A stretch of DNA of 51,449 bases from Oscillospiraceae bacterium (GTDB lineage Bacteria > Bacillota_A > Clostridia > Oscillospirales > Oscillospiraceae). The notes below the pieces were generated by a model. It was not told the origin of the DNA, did not search any database, and worked only from the letters and a program-made list of their open reading frames with translations. Location: the NCBI GenBank assembly GCA_017456105.1, contig JAFTKA010000009.1:1-51449 (forward strand), written 5' to 3'. Made by a program: the position numbers and the translations under genes. This document shows, piece by piece, positions 1-7,703 of this stretch (within the stretch, counting starts at the first letter, position 1; every line of letters begins with the position of its first letter).

Positions 1-2373
1 GAACAGGGCGAGCAAGGAATCCAGGGTCCTCAGGGCGAAAAGGGTGAGCAAGGCGAGCAAGGAATCCAGGGTCCTCAGGGCGAGAAGGGTGAACAGGGCG
101 AGCAAGGAATCCAGGGTCCTCAGGGCGAAAAGGGTGAACAAGGCGAGCAGGGAATCCAGGGTCCCCAGGGCGAAAAGGGAGAGCAAGGCGAGCAGGGAAT
201 CCAGGGCCCTCAGGGCGAGCAAGGTATCCAAGGCATTCAAGGTGAACAGGGTGTTGGTATTCAGAACATTCAGATCAACAATGCTAACCGCACGATGACC
301 GTTACCTTGACCAACGGCAGAGAGTTTGTCTTTGAAAACATTGTAGGTGCGAACGGTAAGGACGGCATTTCTCCCCAGATCCGCATTAATACAACAACCA
401 ATGAATGGGAAATTTCCACCGATAACGGAGCAAACTGGTCCGCTACCGGTGTTGCTGCTACAGGTCCGGAGGGCCCTCAGGGCGAGCAAGGTCCTCAGGG
501 TGAGCAGGGTATTCAAGGCGAGCAAGGTCCCCAGGGCGAGCAAGGCCCTCAGGGCGAGCAAGGTCCTCAGGGTGAGCAAGGTCCTCAGGGCGAACAAGGA
601 CTTCAGGGCGAGAAGGGTGAACAGGGCGAGCAAGGAATCCAGGGTCCTCAGGGCGAGAAGGGTGAACAGGGCGAGCAAGGAATCCAGGGTCCTCAGGGCG
701 AAAAGGGTGAACAAGGCGAGCAAGGTCCTCAGGGTGAGCAAGGCCCTCAGGGTGAGCAGGGTATCCAGGGTGAGCAGGGTATCCAGGGTGAGCAAGGTCC
801 TCAGGGCATTCAGGGTATTCAAGGTATTCAGGGCGAAAAGGGTGAAGACGGCAAAGATGGCGTTTCCCCTCAAATTCGTATCAATACAGAAACCAATCTG
901 TGGGAGATCTCTACGGATAACGGCGTAAGCTGGATCTCCACCAATGTGCCTGCTACCGGAGAAAAGGGAGAGCAGGGCGAACAAGGCATTCAGGGTATCC
1001 AGGGCATTCAAGGCGAACAAGGTGAAAAGGGTGAGACTGGAAACGGCATTACCGGCATTACGGTCAATGAAGACAATTACCTTGTGATCGCCATGAAGGA
1101 GGGCAACCCCATCATCATTGAGCAGTCTATTGTGGGCGAAAAGGGTGATAAAGGTGATACCGGTGTCCAGGGCGTGGGTATCAAATCTGTCCGTCTGACG
1201 GCAGAGGATAAGTTGGTCATTACGCTGACTGATGATACAGAACTGCCTGCCGTTGGTCCTATCCGGGGACCGCAGGGTATCCAGGGTATCCAAGGCGTTC
1301 AGGGCGAAACCGGACCGCAAGGTCCTCAGGGTGAGCAGGGTATTCAGGGCATGGCCGGTAACGACGGTCTGACTCCCAGCTTGTCCATGGACGCTGATGG
1401 TAACCTGTATGTAAAATACGGTGAAGAAGGTACACTTTCCCTGCTTGCCAACATCAAAGGCCCCAAGGGCGACCCCGGTGAAAAGGGAGAGCAAGGTGAA
1501 CAAGGCCCTCAGGGTGTACAAGGTGAACAAGGCCCTCAGGGTGTACAAGGTGAACAAGGCCCTCAGGGTGTACAAGGTGAGCAGGGTCCTGCCGGTGCGA
1601 ACGGCACCAACGGAACAAACGGCACAAACGGAGTAGATGGCAAGTCTGCCTATGAGCTTTATTGCGAAGCCTACCCCGAGTACACCGGCACAATGGCCGA
1701 GTGGCTGGCAAGCCTGAAGGGCGAAAAGGGTGATCCCGGTGCAGATGGTGTGGGCATCACCAAAACGGAAATTATCGACGGCAGCCTGTGGATCACCTAT
1801 TCCAACGACCCGGAAAACCCAGTGAATGTGGGAGCTTTTGAAGAAAGTAAAAATACCACTGACGGGCATTTTACATATGTGCTGCTGGATGACGGAACAT
1901 ATGGCATTAAAGCGTCCAATGCGTTCTCTCTTATAAGTGTCGAAATACCCTCGACATATAACGGAATTGCTATTACACAGATATTGGACGGAGGATTTAG
2001 AAATCAGACTGGTATTGCCAATATTTCATTTCCGGACTCCATCAAAGAAATTGGAAGAAACGCGTTCCGGAATTGTACCGGCCTAACATCAATTGAGATT
2101 CCGGCATCTGTTGAATGTATCGGTGCTTATGCGTTTTATAAAACAAATTTAACATCAGCGATTCTCGATAGCCCCAAATTATGGATAGCCGGTGATAGGC
2201 GATTTGTTTATATTTATCATAATACGAATGTTTGTACAGATGAAGTCTATGACATTTCGGCTGAAGCAAAGGCTGCGAAAGCACTTAGTCAACCTGTCAG
2301 CTTAATGACTGGGTATAAAGAATATACAAATCATTATTGGTACGCTGTTGATTGGTTTAAGAATGGAGAGTAA
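1..2373 (+). CDS. Collagen-like repeat surface protein with C-terminal BspA-type leucine-rich repeats (5' partial)
   Basis: The reading frame is open from the first base of the window, so the true start lies upstream and 790 residues are visible. Long Gly-X-Y tracts (GEQGPQ, GEKGEQ, GIQGPQ) are interrupted by short non-collagen inserts. One insert type occurs twice, near residues 118-150 and 283-318, and carries SPQIRIN, WEISTDNG and a following Trp. A GKSAYELYCEAYPEYTG module follows near residue 545, common in Firmicute collagen-like proteins. From about residue 620 the Gly-X-Y pattern stops and LRR_5/BspA-like repeats appear (ISFPDSIKEIGRNAFRNC, IEIPASVECIGAYAF). Such proteins usually form trimeric stalks presenting a tip domain at the cell surface; that role is inferred. 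No LPXTG motif or membrane anchor is seen at the C-terminus, so anchoring must be N-terminal or noncovalent. A phage fibre is an alternative. Confidence 0.85.
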   Translation, partial: EQGEQGIQGPQGEKGEQGEQGIQGPQGEKGEQGEQGIQGPQGEKGEQGEQGIQGPQGEKGEQGEQGIQGPQGEQGIQGIQGEQGVGIQNIQINNANRTMTVTLTNGREFVFENIVGANGKDGISPQIRINTTTNEWEISTDNGANWSATGVAATGPEGPQGEQGPQGEQGIQGEQGPQGEQGPQGEQGPQGEQGPQGEQGLQGEKGEQGEQGIQGPQGEKGEQGEQGIQGPQGEKGEQGEQGPQGEQGPQGEQGIQGEQGIQGEQGPQGIQGIQGIQGEKGEDGKDGVSPQIRINTETNLWEISTDNGVSWISTNVPATGEKGEQGEQGIQGIQGIQGEQGEKGETGNGITGITVNEDNYLVIAMKEGNPIIIEQSIVGEKGDKGDTGVQGVGIKSVRLTAEDKLVITLTDDTELPAVGPIRGPQGIQGIQGVQGETGPQGPQGEQGIQGMAGNDGLTPSLSMDADGNLYVKYGEEGTLSLLANIKGPKGDPGEKGEQGEQGPQGVQGEQGPQGVQGEQGPQGVQGEQGPAGANGTNGTNGTNGVDGKSAYELYCEAYPEYTGTMAEWLASLKGEKGDPGADGVGITKTEIIDGSLWITYSNDPENPVNVGAFEESKNTTDGHFTYVLLDDGTYGIKASNAFSLISVEIPSTYNGIAITQILDGGFRNQTGIANISFPDSIKEIGRNAFRNCTGLTSIEIPASVECIGAYAFYKTNLTSAILDSPKLWIAGDRRFVYIYHNTNVCTDEVYDISAEAKAAKALSQPVSLMTGYKEYTNHYWYAVDWFKNGE

Positions 2374-2399
2374 ATATAAATTAAAAGAGGCAAAAGATA

Positions 2400-2759
2400 A
2401 TGATAAACTTTAAAAAAACCGAAATGCTGCGGAGACCATCAGCGAAGTTGTCTGTTGGGCAATTAGAGCTTGCCAAGCGGTATTTACAGGGTGCGGTACA
2501 TAGCTTTTGCAAAAACAATCCGGGTAAGGCGTTTTCCCTGCGGGACTTAGTCGGTGGGGAAAATAAGGATTGGGGAGAAACACCTCTGCAAGCGATTTAT
2601 GAGTATCACATTTCCACTGGAAAAACAAAGCTAAAAGCCAAGCGACAGGCGGCTATCGATGCCGGCTGGCTTCTAAAGACTGTGCTTGCAGAGGACGAAA
2701 GCAGGTGCTTTGTACAATCCCAAGGCAGAAGAACCAAAACCTATTGCAAAGTCAATTGA
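2400..2759 (+). CDS. Small protein of unknown function
   Basis: This is a 119-residue basic protein that I do not recognise. AGAGG lies nine bases before the ATG, and the gene begins 26 bases after the collagen-like gene, so the two are probably co-transcribed. Predicted composition is soluble, with no signal peptide or membrane segment. The middle contains a GKAFSLRDLVGGENKDWGE stretch and the C-terminal third is rich in Lys and Arg (KLKAKRQAAIDAGWLLK), which could suit a nucleic-acid-binding fold, but no motif settles this. A long perfect hairpin follows directly and closes the unit. Confidence 0.6.
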   Translation: MINFKKTEMLRRPSAKLSVGQLELAKRYLQGAVHSFCKNNPGKAFSLRDLVGGENKDWGETPLQAIYEYHISTGKTKLKAKRQAAIDAGWLLKTVLAEDESRCFVQSQGRRTKTYCKVN

Positions 2760-2762
2760 TTA

Positions 2763-2810
2763 CGTAACACAAAAGCACACCGCGGTTTTGCGGTGTGCTT
2801 TTGTGTTACG
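2763..2810. terminator. Perfect 21-bp hairpin terminator
   Basis: Two perfectly complementary 21-base arms (2763-2783 and 2790-2810) flank a GGTTTT loop, starting four bases after the preceding stop codon. The arms include AAAA/TTTT runs, so it could terminate on either strand. Confidence 0.75.
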
Positions 2811-2865
2811 GACGTGCAATGCATTCCCCTGGGTCGTGCGGGAGGTATAAGGAAAAAGAAACCTC

Positions 2866-2894
2866 TAGGCAAGAAAAAAGTTTTATGGTAGAAT
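2866..2894 (+). promoter_or_regulatory. Possible nrdG promoter
   Basis: TAGGCA and TAGAAT are separated by 17 bases, about 25 bases before the nrdG start codon. The -10 element is good and the -35 is weak. The call rests on spacing and position only. Confidence 0.4.
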
Positions 2895-2917
2895 ATTCTC
2901 AAAGAGGAGGGATCAAG

Positions 2918-3622
2918 ATGATTTCCGGATTACAGAAGATGACACTACTCGATTTTCCCGGGAAGGTGGCCTGTACGGTGTTCTTCCACGGGTGCAATTA
3001 CCGCTGCCCCTTCTGCCACAACAGTGAACTGTTGGAGGGCAGGGGAGAGGAAATGATGACGGAGGAGGCCTTTTTTAAATTCCTTGCTTCCCGGCAGGGA
3101 CTTTTGGAGGGTGTCTGCGTCAGCGGCGGTGAGCCTACATTATATAAAGAACTGCCCGCATTTCTGAAAAAGATCAAAGAGCTGGGCTTTGCCGTAAAGC
3201 TGGATACCAACGGTAGCCGGCCGGAGATTCTGAAATCTTTGGTAGAAAAGAACCTTGTGGATTATGTGGCAGTGGACGCCAAGAACAGCCCAACAAGCTA
3301 TGCCCAGACTGTGGGTACGGAGCGGTTTGATATGGAAGCTTTGGAGGAGAGCCTGCGGTTTTTGATCGACGGAAATGTGGATTACGAGCTGCGAACCACC
3401 TTGGTAGAGCCCTTGCATACGGAAGAATCCATCACCGAAATGGGCAAGTGGCTGGCCTCTCTGGTGCCGGGCAAGAAGCCCAAGCGGCTGTTTTTGCAGA
3501 GCTTTGTGGACCGGGATACCGTGGCATTTTCCGGCCTTTCTGCCCCCGAAGAGAATAAGGTTGCACGTTATGCCGAGATTCTGAAAGATTATGCAGAATC
3601 GGTTACAATCCGTAATAAGTAG
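2918..3622 (+). CDS. nrdG: Anaerobic ribonucleoside-triphosphate reductase activating protein (radical SAM)
   Basis: This radical SAM enzyme cleaves S-adenosylmethionine to install the glycyl radical on NrdD. The 234-residue protein has the 4Fe-4S motif CNYRCPFC (Cys26, Cys30, Cys33, CX3CX2C) and a SAM-contacting SGGEPT motif. A short N-terminal SGLQKMTLLDFPGKVACTVF stretch is typical of the Clostridia-type NrdG (the 'anaerobic RNR activating protein' subfamily that resembles pyruvate formate-lyase activases). The start was placed at the ATG seven bases after AGAGGAGG rather than at an upstream ATG in the terminator region. Its partner nrdD follows 171 bases downstream on the same strand but has its own promoter, so the two can be transcribed separately. 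Confidence 0.92.
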   Translation: MISGLQKMTLLDFPGKVACTVFFHGCNYRCPFCHNSELLEGRGEEMMTEEAFFKFLASRQGLLEGVCVSGGEPTLYKELPAFLKKIKELGFAVKLDTNGSRPEILKSLVEKNLVDYVAVDAKNSPTSYAQTVGTERFDMEALEESLRFLIDGNVDYELRTTLVEPLHTEESITEMGKWLASLVPGKKPKRLFLQSFVDRDTVAFSGLSAPEENKVARYAEILKDYAESVTIRNK

Positions 3623-3645
3623 TTACCGAAAAAACACCACGCAAC

Positions 3646-3690
3646 CACAATATATTGTGTTTTGAAAAATATTTTTGCTACAACATATTG
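3646..3690. promoter_or_regulatory. Pair of NrdR-box-like sites upstream of nrdD
   Basis: A perfect 14-base palindrome CACAATATATTGTG (3646-3659) matches the NrdR box consensus. A weaker copy, CAACATATTG (3681-3690), lies 33 bp centre to centre downstream, close to three helical turns, and overlaps the -35 element. NrdR is the known dATP/ATP-sensing repressor of ribonucleotide reductase genes and binds paired boxes. Its gene is not in this window. Confidence 0.75.
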
Positions 3691-3716
3691 ACAAATCGAA
3701 AAATCTCTTGTATAAT
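3688..3716 (+). promoter_or_regulatory. nrdD promoter
   Basis: Consensus TTGACA (3688-3693), a 17-base spacer and consensus TATAAT (3711-3716). Transcription should begin near 3722-3724, exactly at the foot of the leader hairpin. The second NrdR-like site overlaps the -35 box, consistent with repression by occlusion. Confidence 0.85.
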
Positions 3717-3721
3717 ACGGA

Positions 3722-3760
3722 CACTGTCGCCTTTACGGGCATTTTTGCGACAGTGCCCGT
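3722..3760 (+). promoter_or_regulatory. nrdD leader with two interleaved, mutually exclusive hairpins
   Basis: CACTGTCGC (3722-3730) pairs with GCGACAGTG (3747-3755). ACGGGCA (3735-3741) pairs with TGCCCGT (3754-3760). The segments alternate A-B-A'-B' and share two bases, so only one full stem can form at a time. The second stem is followed by ATTTTCATTT, a weak terminator-like tail, and then the ribosome-binding site AGGAGAG. This geometry suits an attenuator-type switch or a 5' stabilising stem; no ligand can be assigned. Confidence 0.5.
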
Positions 3761-3793
3761 ATTTTCATTTATATTACATAAGGAGAGAAAGAT

Positions 3794-6166
3794 ATGTACA
3801 AGGTTTTGAAACGAGACGGCGGAACCGTCGAATTTGAGATTTCCAAGATCAGCGGTGCTATGCTCAAGGCTTTCGATGCCGTGGGCAGACAGTATCACCC
3901 CAGCGTCATTAACCTGCTGGCCCTGCAGGTCAGTGCAGACTTCGAGTACAAGGTCAAGGACGGCCTGGTGTCCGTGGAAGACATTCAGGACAGCGTGGAA
4001 AAGGTTTTGTCCGAGACCGGCTATGCCGATGTTGCCAAGGCCTACATTCTCTACCGTAAGCAGCGTGAGAAGGTTCGTAATGTTAACTCTGCCCTGCTGA
4101 ACTACAAGGATCTGGTTGACAACTACCTGAAGATCAATGACTGGCGTGTGAAGGAGAACTCCACCGTTACCTATTCTGTGGGCGGCCTGATCCTTTCTAA
4201 CTCCGGTGCTATCACCGCCAACTACTGGCTGAGCGAGATCTACGACAGCGAGATCGCCGAGGCTCACCGCTCCGCCGATATCCACCTGCATGACCTTTCC
4301 ATGCTGACCGGCTACTGTGCAGGCTGGAGCCTGAAGCAGCTGATCCAGGAGGGTCTGGGCGGCGTTCCCGGTAAGATCACGTCAAGCCCTGCCGGCCACC
4401 TGTCTACCCTGTGTAATCAGATGGTCAACTTCCTGGGTATCATGCAGAACGAGTGGGCCGGTGCTCAGGCCTTCTCCTCCTTCGATACCTACCTTGCTCC
4501 CTTCGTTAAGGTGGACAATCTGACCCAGAAGGAAGTCAAGCAGTGCATTCAGTCCTTCATCTACGGCGTGAACACCCCCTCCCGTTGGGGTACGCAGGCA
4601 CCCTTCTCCAACATCACGCTGGACTGGGTATGTCCTCCTGACCTGGCTGACCTGCCTGCCATCGTCGGCGGCAAGGAGATGGACTTCACCTACGGCGACT
4701 GTAAGAAGGAAATGGACATGGTCAACAAGGCCTTCATCGAGATCATGATCGAGGGCGACGCCAATGGCCGCGGCTTCCAGTATCCCATTCCCACCTACTC
4801 CATCACCCGTAACTTCGACTGGAGCGAGACCGAGAACAACAAGCTCCTGTTCGAGATGACTGCCAAGTACGGTACTCCCTACTTCTCCAACTACATTAAC
4901 TCCGATATGGAGCCCTCCGACGTGCGGTCCATGTGCTGCCGTCTGAGACTGGACCTGCGTGAGCTGCGTAAGAAGTCCGGCGGCTTCTTCGGCTCCGGTG
5001 AGTCCACCGGTTCTATCGGTGTTGTTACCATCAACCTGCCGAGAATCGCCTATCTTGCCAAGGACGAGGCTGACTTCTACGCCCGTCTGGATCGCCTGAT
5101 GGACATTTCTGCCCGCAGTTTGAAGGTCAAACGTGAGGTCATTACCCAGCTGCTGGAGAACGGCCTGTATCCCTACACCAAGCGTTACCTGGGTACGTTT
5201 GCAAACCACTTCTCTACCATCGGCCTGATCGGTATGAACGAAGTGGGTCTGAACGCCAAGTGGCTCCGTGCAGACCTGACCAATGAGAAGACCCAGGAGT
5301 TTGCAAAGCAGGTTCTGGATCATATGCGTGAGCGTCTTTCCGACTACCAGGAGAAGTACGGCGACCTGTACAACCTGGAAGCCACTCCCGCTGAGTCCAC
5401 CACTTACCGTTTTGCCAAGCACGATAAGGAGCATTACCCCGATATCATCACTGCCAACGAGAATGGCACTCCCTACTACACCAACTCCTCCCACCTGCCT
5501 GTTGGCTACACCGAGGACATCTTCTCTGCACTGGAAGTCCAGGACGAGCTGCAGACCCGCTACACCTCCGGCACTGTCTTCCACGCCTTCCTGGGCGAGA
5601 AGCTGCCTGACTGGAAGGCTGCTGCTAACCTGGTTCGTAAGATCGCTGAGAACTTTAAGCTGCCTTACTACACCATGAGCCCCACCTACTCTGTCTGTGC
5701 AGAGCACGGCTATCTCACCGGTGAGCAGTATGTCTGCCCCCACTGCGGCAAGAAGACCGAGGTTTACAGCCGTATTACCGGTTATTACCGTCCCATTCAG
5801 AACTGGAACGACGGCAAGAGCCAGGAATACCAGGATCGTAAGGTTTACAACATTGAAAACTCTAAGCTGAGATCCACTGTTGGTGAATTGACCGTAGAAG
5901 AGCCCTGTGCCTGTGAGAAAGCCGAGGTTTCCAAGGACGCTAAGGTGATGCTGTTCTCCCGGGTAACCTGCCCCAACTGCCGTGTGGCAGAGGGCCTGCT
6001 TTCTAAGGCCGGTGTCGCTTACGAGAAGGTCATCGCTGACGATAATAAGGACCTGTGCCTGAAGTTCGGCGTTAAGGGTGCTCCCACCCTGGTGATCACC
6101 GACGGTGAGAACCACGTGAACTACTACAGCGTTCCCGAGATTAAGAAATATCTCGCCAGCCTGTAA
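3794..6166 (+). CDS. nrdD: Anaerobic (class III) ribonucleoside-triphosphate reductase with fused C-terminal redoxin domain
   Basis: NrdD reduces ribonucleoside triphosphates to deoxyribonucleotides under anaerobic conditions using a glycyl radical. The 790-residue protein starts with an ATP-cone (about residues 1-95; KRDGGTVEFEISKI) that senses ATP/dATP. The catalytic barrel follows and includes RSMCCRLRLDL. The zinc site (CAEHGY then CPHCG) comes next, and the radical site RITGYY places the glycyl residue at Gly663. Typical NrdD proteins end about 40 residues later. Here another ~75-residue domain follows (KVMLFSRVTCPNCR, Cys726 and Cys729; then GVKGAPTLVI), with the beta-alpha-beta start and cis-Pro signature of glutaredoxin/NrdH-like redoxins. 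Some NrdD subtypes are known to use redoxin rather than formate as reductant, and the fusion suggests the same here. AGGAGAG lies just before the ATG, and trxB is the next gene downstream. Confidence 0.93.
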   Translation: MYKVLKRDGGTVEFEISKISGAMLKAFDAVGRQYHPSVINLLALQVSADFEYKVKDGLVSVEDIQDSVEKVLSETGYADVAKAYILYRKQREKVRNVNSALLNYKDLVDNYLKINDWRVKENSTVTYSVGGLILSNSGAITANYWLSEIYDSEIAEAHRSADIHLHDLSMLTGYCAGWSLKQLIQEGLGGVPGKITSSPAGHLSTLCNQMVNFLGIMQNEWAGAQAFSSFDTYLAPFVKVDNLTQKEVKQCIQSFIYGVNTPSRWGTQAPFSNITLDWVCPPDLADLPAIVGGKEMDFTYGDCKKEMDMVNKAFIEIMIEGDANGRGFQYPIPTYSITRNFDWSETENNKLLFEMTAKYGTPYFSNYINSDMEPSDVRSMCCRLRLDLRELRKKSGGFFGSGESTGSIGVVTINLPRIAYLAKDEADFYARLDRLMDISARSLKVKREVITQLLENGLYPYTKRYLGTFANHFSTIGLIGMNEVGLNAKWLRADLTNEKTQEFAKQVLDHMRERLSDYQEKYGDLYNLEATPAESTTYRFAKHDKEHYPDIITANENGTPYYTNSSHLPVGYTEDIFSALEVQDELQTRYTSGTVFHAFLGEKLPDWKAAANLVRKIAENFKLPYYTMSPTYSVCAEHGYLTGEQYVCPHCGKKTEVYSRITGYYRPIQNWNDGKSQEYQDRKVYNIENSKLRSTVGELTVEEPCACEKAEVSKDAKVMLFSRVTCPNCRVAEGLLSKAGVAYEKVIADDNKDLCLKFGVKGAPTLVITDGENHVNYYSVPEIKKYLASL

Positions 6167-6180
6167 TTTCTAACTTAAAA

Positions 6181-6207
6181 CAGCCGGGCACCTGCCCGGC
6201 TGTTTTC
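6181..6207 (+). terminator. Terminator after nrdD
   Basis: CAGCCGGGC and GCCCGGCTG flank a four-base loop and are followed by TTTTCT, 14 bases after the nrdD stop codon. This suggests that trxB is largely transcribed separately or by read-through. Confidence 0.8.
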
Positions 6208-6227
6208 TGCAAATCTTCAATAGAATT

Positions 6228-6285
6228 GTAGGGAACGGATTTATCCGTTCCGCAAAACGGCGGAATGCATAAATGCATTCCCTAC
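6228..6285. repeat. REP-like intergenic palindromic element, copy 1
   Basis: Two adjacent imperfect palindromes, GGAACGGATTTATCCGTTCC (6232-6251) and GGAATGCATAAATGCATTCC (6262-6281), are bracketed by GTAGG and CCTAC. An inverted copy lies at 28639-28688. The whole element could fold into one long stem or a twin hairpin in RNA. Confidence 0.8.
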
Positions 6286-6312
6286 ACTCATTTAACGAAA
6301 GAAGGATCTTTT

Positions 6313-7221
6313 ATGCATGATATTATCATTGTAGGCGGTGGTCCTGCGGGACTGACCGCTGCGGTTTACGGCCTGCGGGCAGGTAAGACCGTACTGGTCA
6401 TTGAAAAGAACGGCTTTGGCGGTCAGATCGCTTACTCTCCCAAGGTGGAGAATATCCCCGGCACCAAGCTCATCAGCGGCACGGAGTTTGCCGACCAGAT
6501 CACCGATCAGGCCATGGCCTTGGGTGCGGATGTGGAGCTGGAAAAGGTCGTAAAGATCGAAAAGAACGGCGATACCTTCGCAGTTTCCACCGAAGAGGGA
6601 AGTACATATGAGGGCCGCACCGTGATTTTGGCGGTGGGCGTCAAGCACCGCACCCTGGGTCTCCCCGGCGAAAATGAGCTGATCGGCAACGGCATCTCCT
6701 TCTGTGCCGTTTGCGACGGTGCGTTCTATGCAGGGCAGGAGGTGGCCATGATCGGCGGCGGCAACTCTGCTCTGCAGGAGGCACTACTTCTCAGTGAGGT
6801 CTGCAAAAAGGTTACTGTGGTACAGAATCTTGCCGATTTTACCGGCGAAAAGAAGCTTTCCGATGCCCTGCTGCAAAAGGACAATGTGGAAGCAATTTTC
6901 AGCACCGTGGTTGTGGGCTATGAGAGCACCGACGGCTCTTTGTCCGGCCTGCGTTTAAAGAACGAAATTACCGGCGAGGAATCCGAAATTAAAGTCGACG
7001 GTGCATTCTTGGCCGTGGGCCTGATGCCCGAAAACGAACCTTTTGCCCAATGGGCAGACCTCAATAGTTGGGGCTATTTCGACTCCGGTGAGGACTGCTG
7101 CACCAAGACCGAGGGCATTTTCGTGGCCGGCGACTGCCGTAGCAAGCGGATCCGTCAGGTGGTTACCGCTGCCGGCGACGGTGCCATCGCTGCTATGGCT
7201 GCCTGCAGATATTTGGATTAA
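6313..7221 (+). CDS. trxB: Thioredoxin reductase (NADPH, FAD)
   Basis: This flavoprotein disulfide reductase passes electrons from NADPH through FAD to thioredoxin-type proteins. The 302-residue protein has the FAD-binding GGGPAG near the N-terminus and the redox pair CAVC (Cys131, Cys134). It also has the NADPH-domain GGGNSALQEA and a C-terminal FAD contact, FVAGDCR, as in the low-molecular-weight TrxB family. The start was placed at the ATG after AAGAAGGA. An upstream in-frame ATG would put the N-terminus inside the intergenic repeat. Its place directly after an nrdD with a fused redoxin domain suggests it may re-reduce that domain. The NADPH site looks typical, so a ferredoxin-dependent variant is less likely. 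Confidence 0.93.
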   Translation: MHDIIIVGGGPAGLTAAVYGLRAGKTVLVIEKNGFGGQIAYSPKVENIPGTKLISGTEFADQITDQAMALGADVELEKVVKIEKNGDTFAVSTEEGSTYEGRTVILAVGVKHRTLGLPGENELIGNGISFCAVCDGAFYAGQEVAMIGGGNSALQEALLLSEVCKKVTVVQNLADFTGEKKLSDALLQKDNVEAIFSTVVVGYESTDGSLSGLRLKNEITGEESEIKVDGAFLAVGLMPENEPFAQWADLNSWGYFDSGEDCCTKTEGIFVAGDCRSKRIRQVVTAAGDGAIAAMAACRYLD

Positions 7222-7238
7222 GCAAGGAGAAAACGAAC

Positions 7239-7658
7239 ATGAAAGATCAAAATTGCGGTTACTGCGTGGGCGGAGAGCCTTTGGCAAAATTTGGCATTAA
7301 GATCTGCGATCTGAAGGTCAGCCAGCTGATCCTGTTCAAGGAGCAGAGCCACCCCGGTCGTGTGATCGTAGCTTACAAGGATCACATCAGTGAGCTGGTG
7401 GACCTGAGTAGCGAAGAACGGGCATTGTTCTTTGAAGACGTGGCCACTGCCGCCAAGGCGATCCACAAGGTCTTCAGCCCCGATAAGGTCAACTACGGTG
7501 CCTATGGCGACACCGGCTGCCACCTGCATTTTCACTTGGTTCCCAAGTATAACGGCCAGTTTGAATGGGGCTCCACCTTTGCGATGAACCCCGGTGAGAA
7601 ATTCCCGACCGAGGCAGAATATGAGGCTATGATCGAAAAAATTAAGGCCGCCCTGTAA
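7239..7658 (+). CDS. HIT-family (histidine triad) nucleotide-binding protein
   Basis: HIT proteins hydrolyse or transfer nucleotidyl groups from substrates such as adenosine phosphoramidates. The 139-residue protein has the triad HLHFHLVP near residue 91-98 and an N-terminal CGYC that may bind metal. It also has the family's HPGRVIVAYKDHI strand region. AAGGAGA precedes the ATG, 17 bases after the trxB stop, so it is probably in one operon with trxB. The exact substrate cannot be told from sequence. It lies closer to the HinT/Fhit group than to GalT by length. Confidence 0.88.
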   Translation: MKDQNCGYCVGGEPLAKFGIKICDLKVSQLILFKEQSHPGRVIVAYKDHISELVDLSSEERALFFEDVATAAKAIHKVFSPDKVNYGAYGDTGCHLHFHLVPKYNGQFEWGSTFAMNPGEKFPTEAEYEAMIEKIKAAL

Positions 7659-7662
7659 AAAT

Positions 7663-7701
7663 AAAAGAGCAAATCTGCCACGTCGGCAGATTTGCTCTTT
7701 T
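7663..7701. terminator. Bidirectional terminator between convergent genes
   Basis: A 17-bp perfect stem (7663-7679 with 7685-7701) and a five-base loop begin with AAAA and end with TTTT. It serves the HIT gene on one side and the DUF554 gene on the other. Confidence 0.85.
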
Positions 7702-7703
7702 TG

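Noticed and set aside
1..850. CRISPR-like direct repeats
   Set aside because: Repeats are 9-base in-frame multiples of Gly-X-Y codons inside a coding region, without unique spacers.
3722..3760. A classical H-type pseudoknot in the nrdD leader
   Set aside because: The A-B-A'-B' order fits the topology, but no bases are left for the third loop to cross the first stem, so mutually exclusive hairpins are more likely.
4382..6115. A 577-codon frame antisense to nrdD
   Set aside because: It mirrors the well-supported nrdD and lacks a ribosome-binding site.
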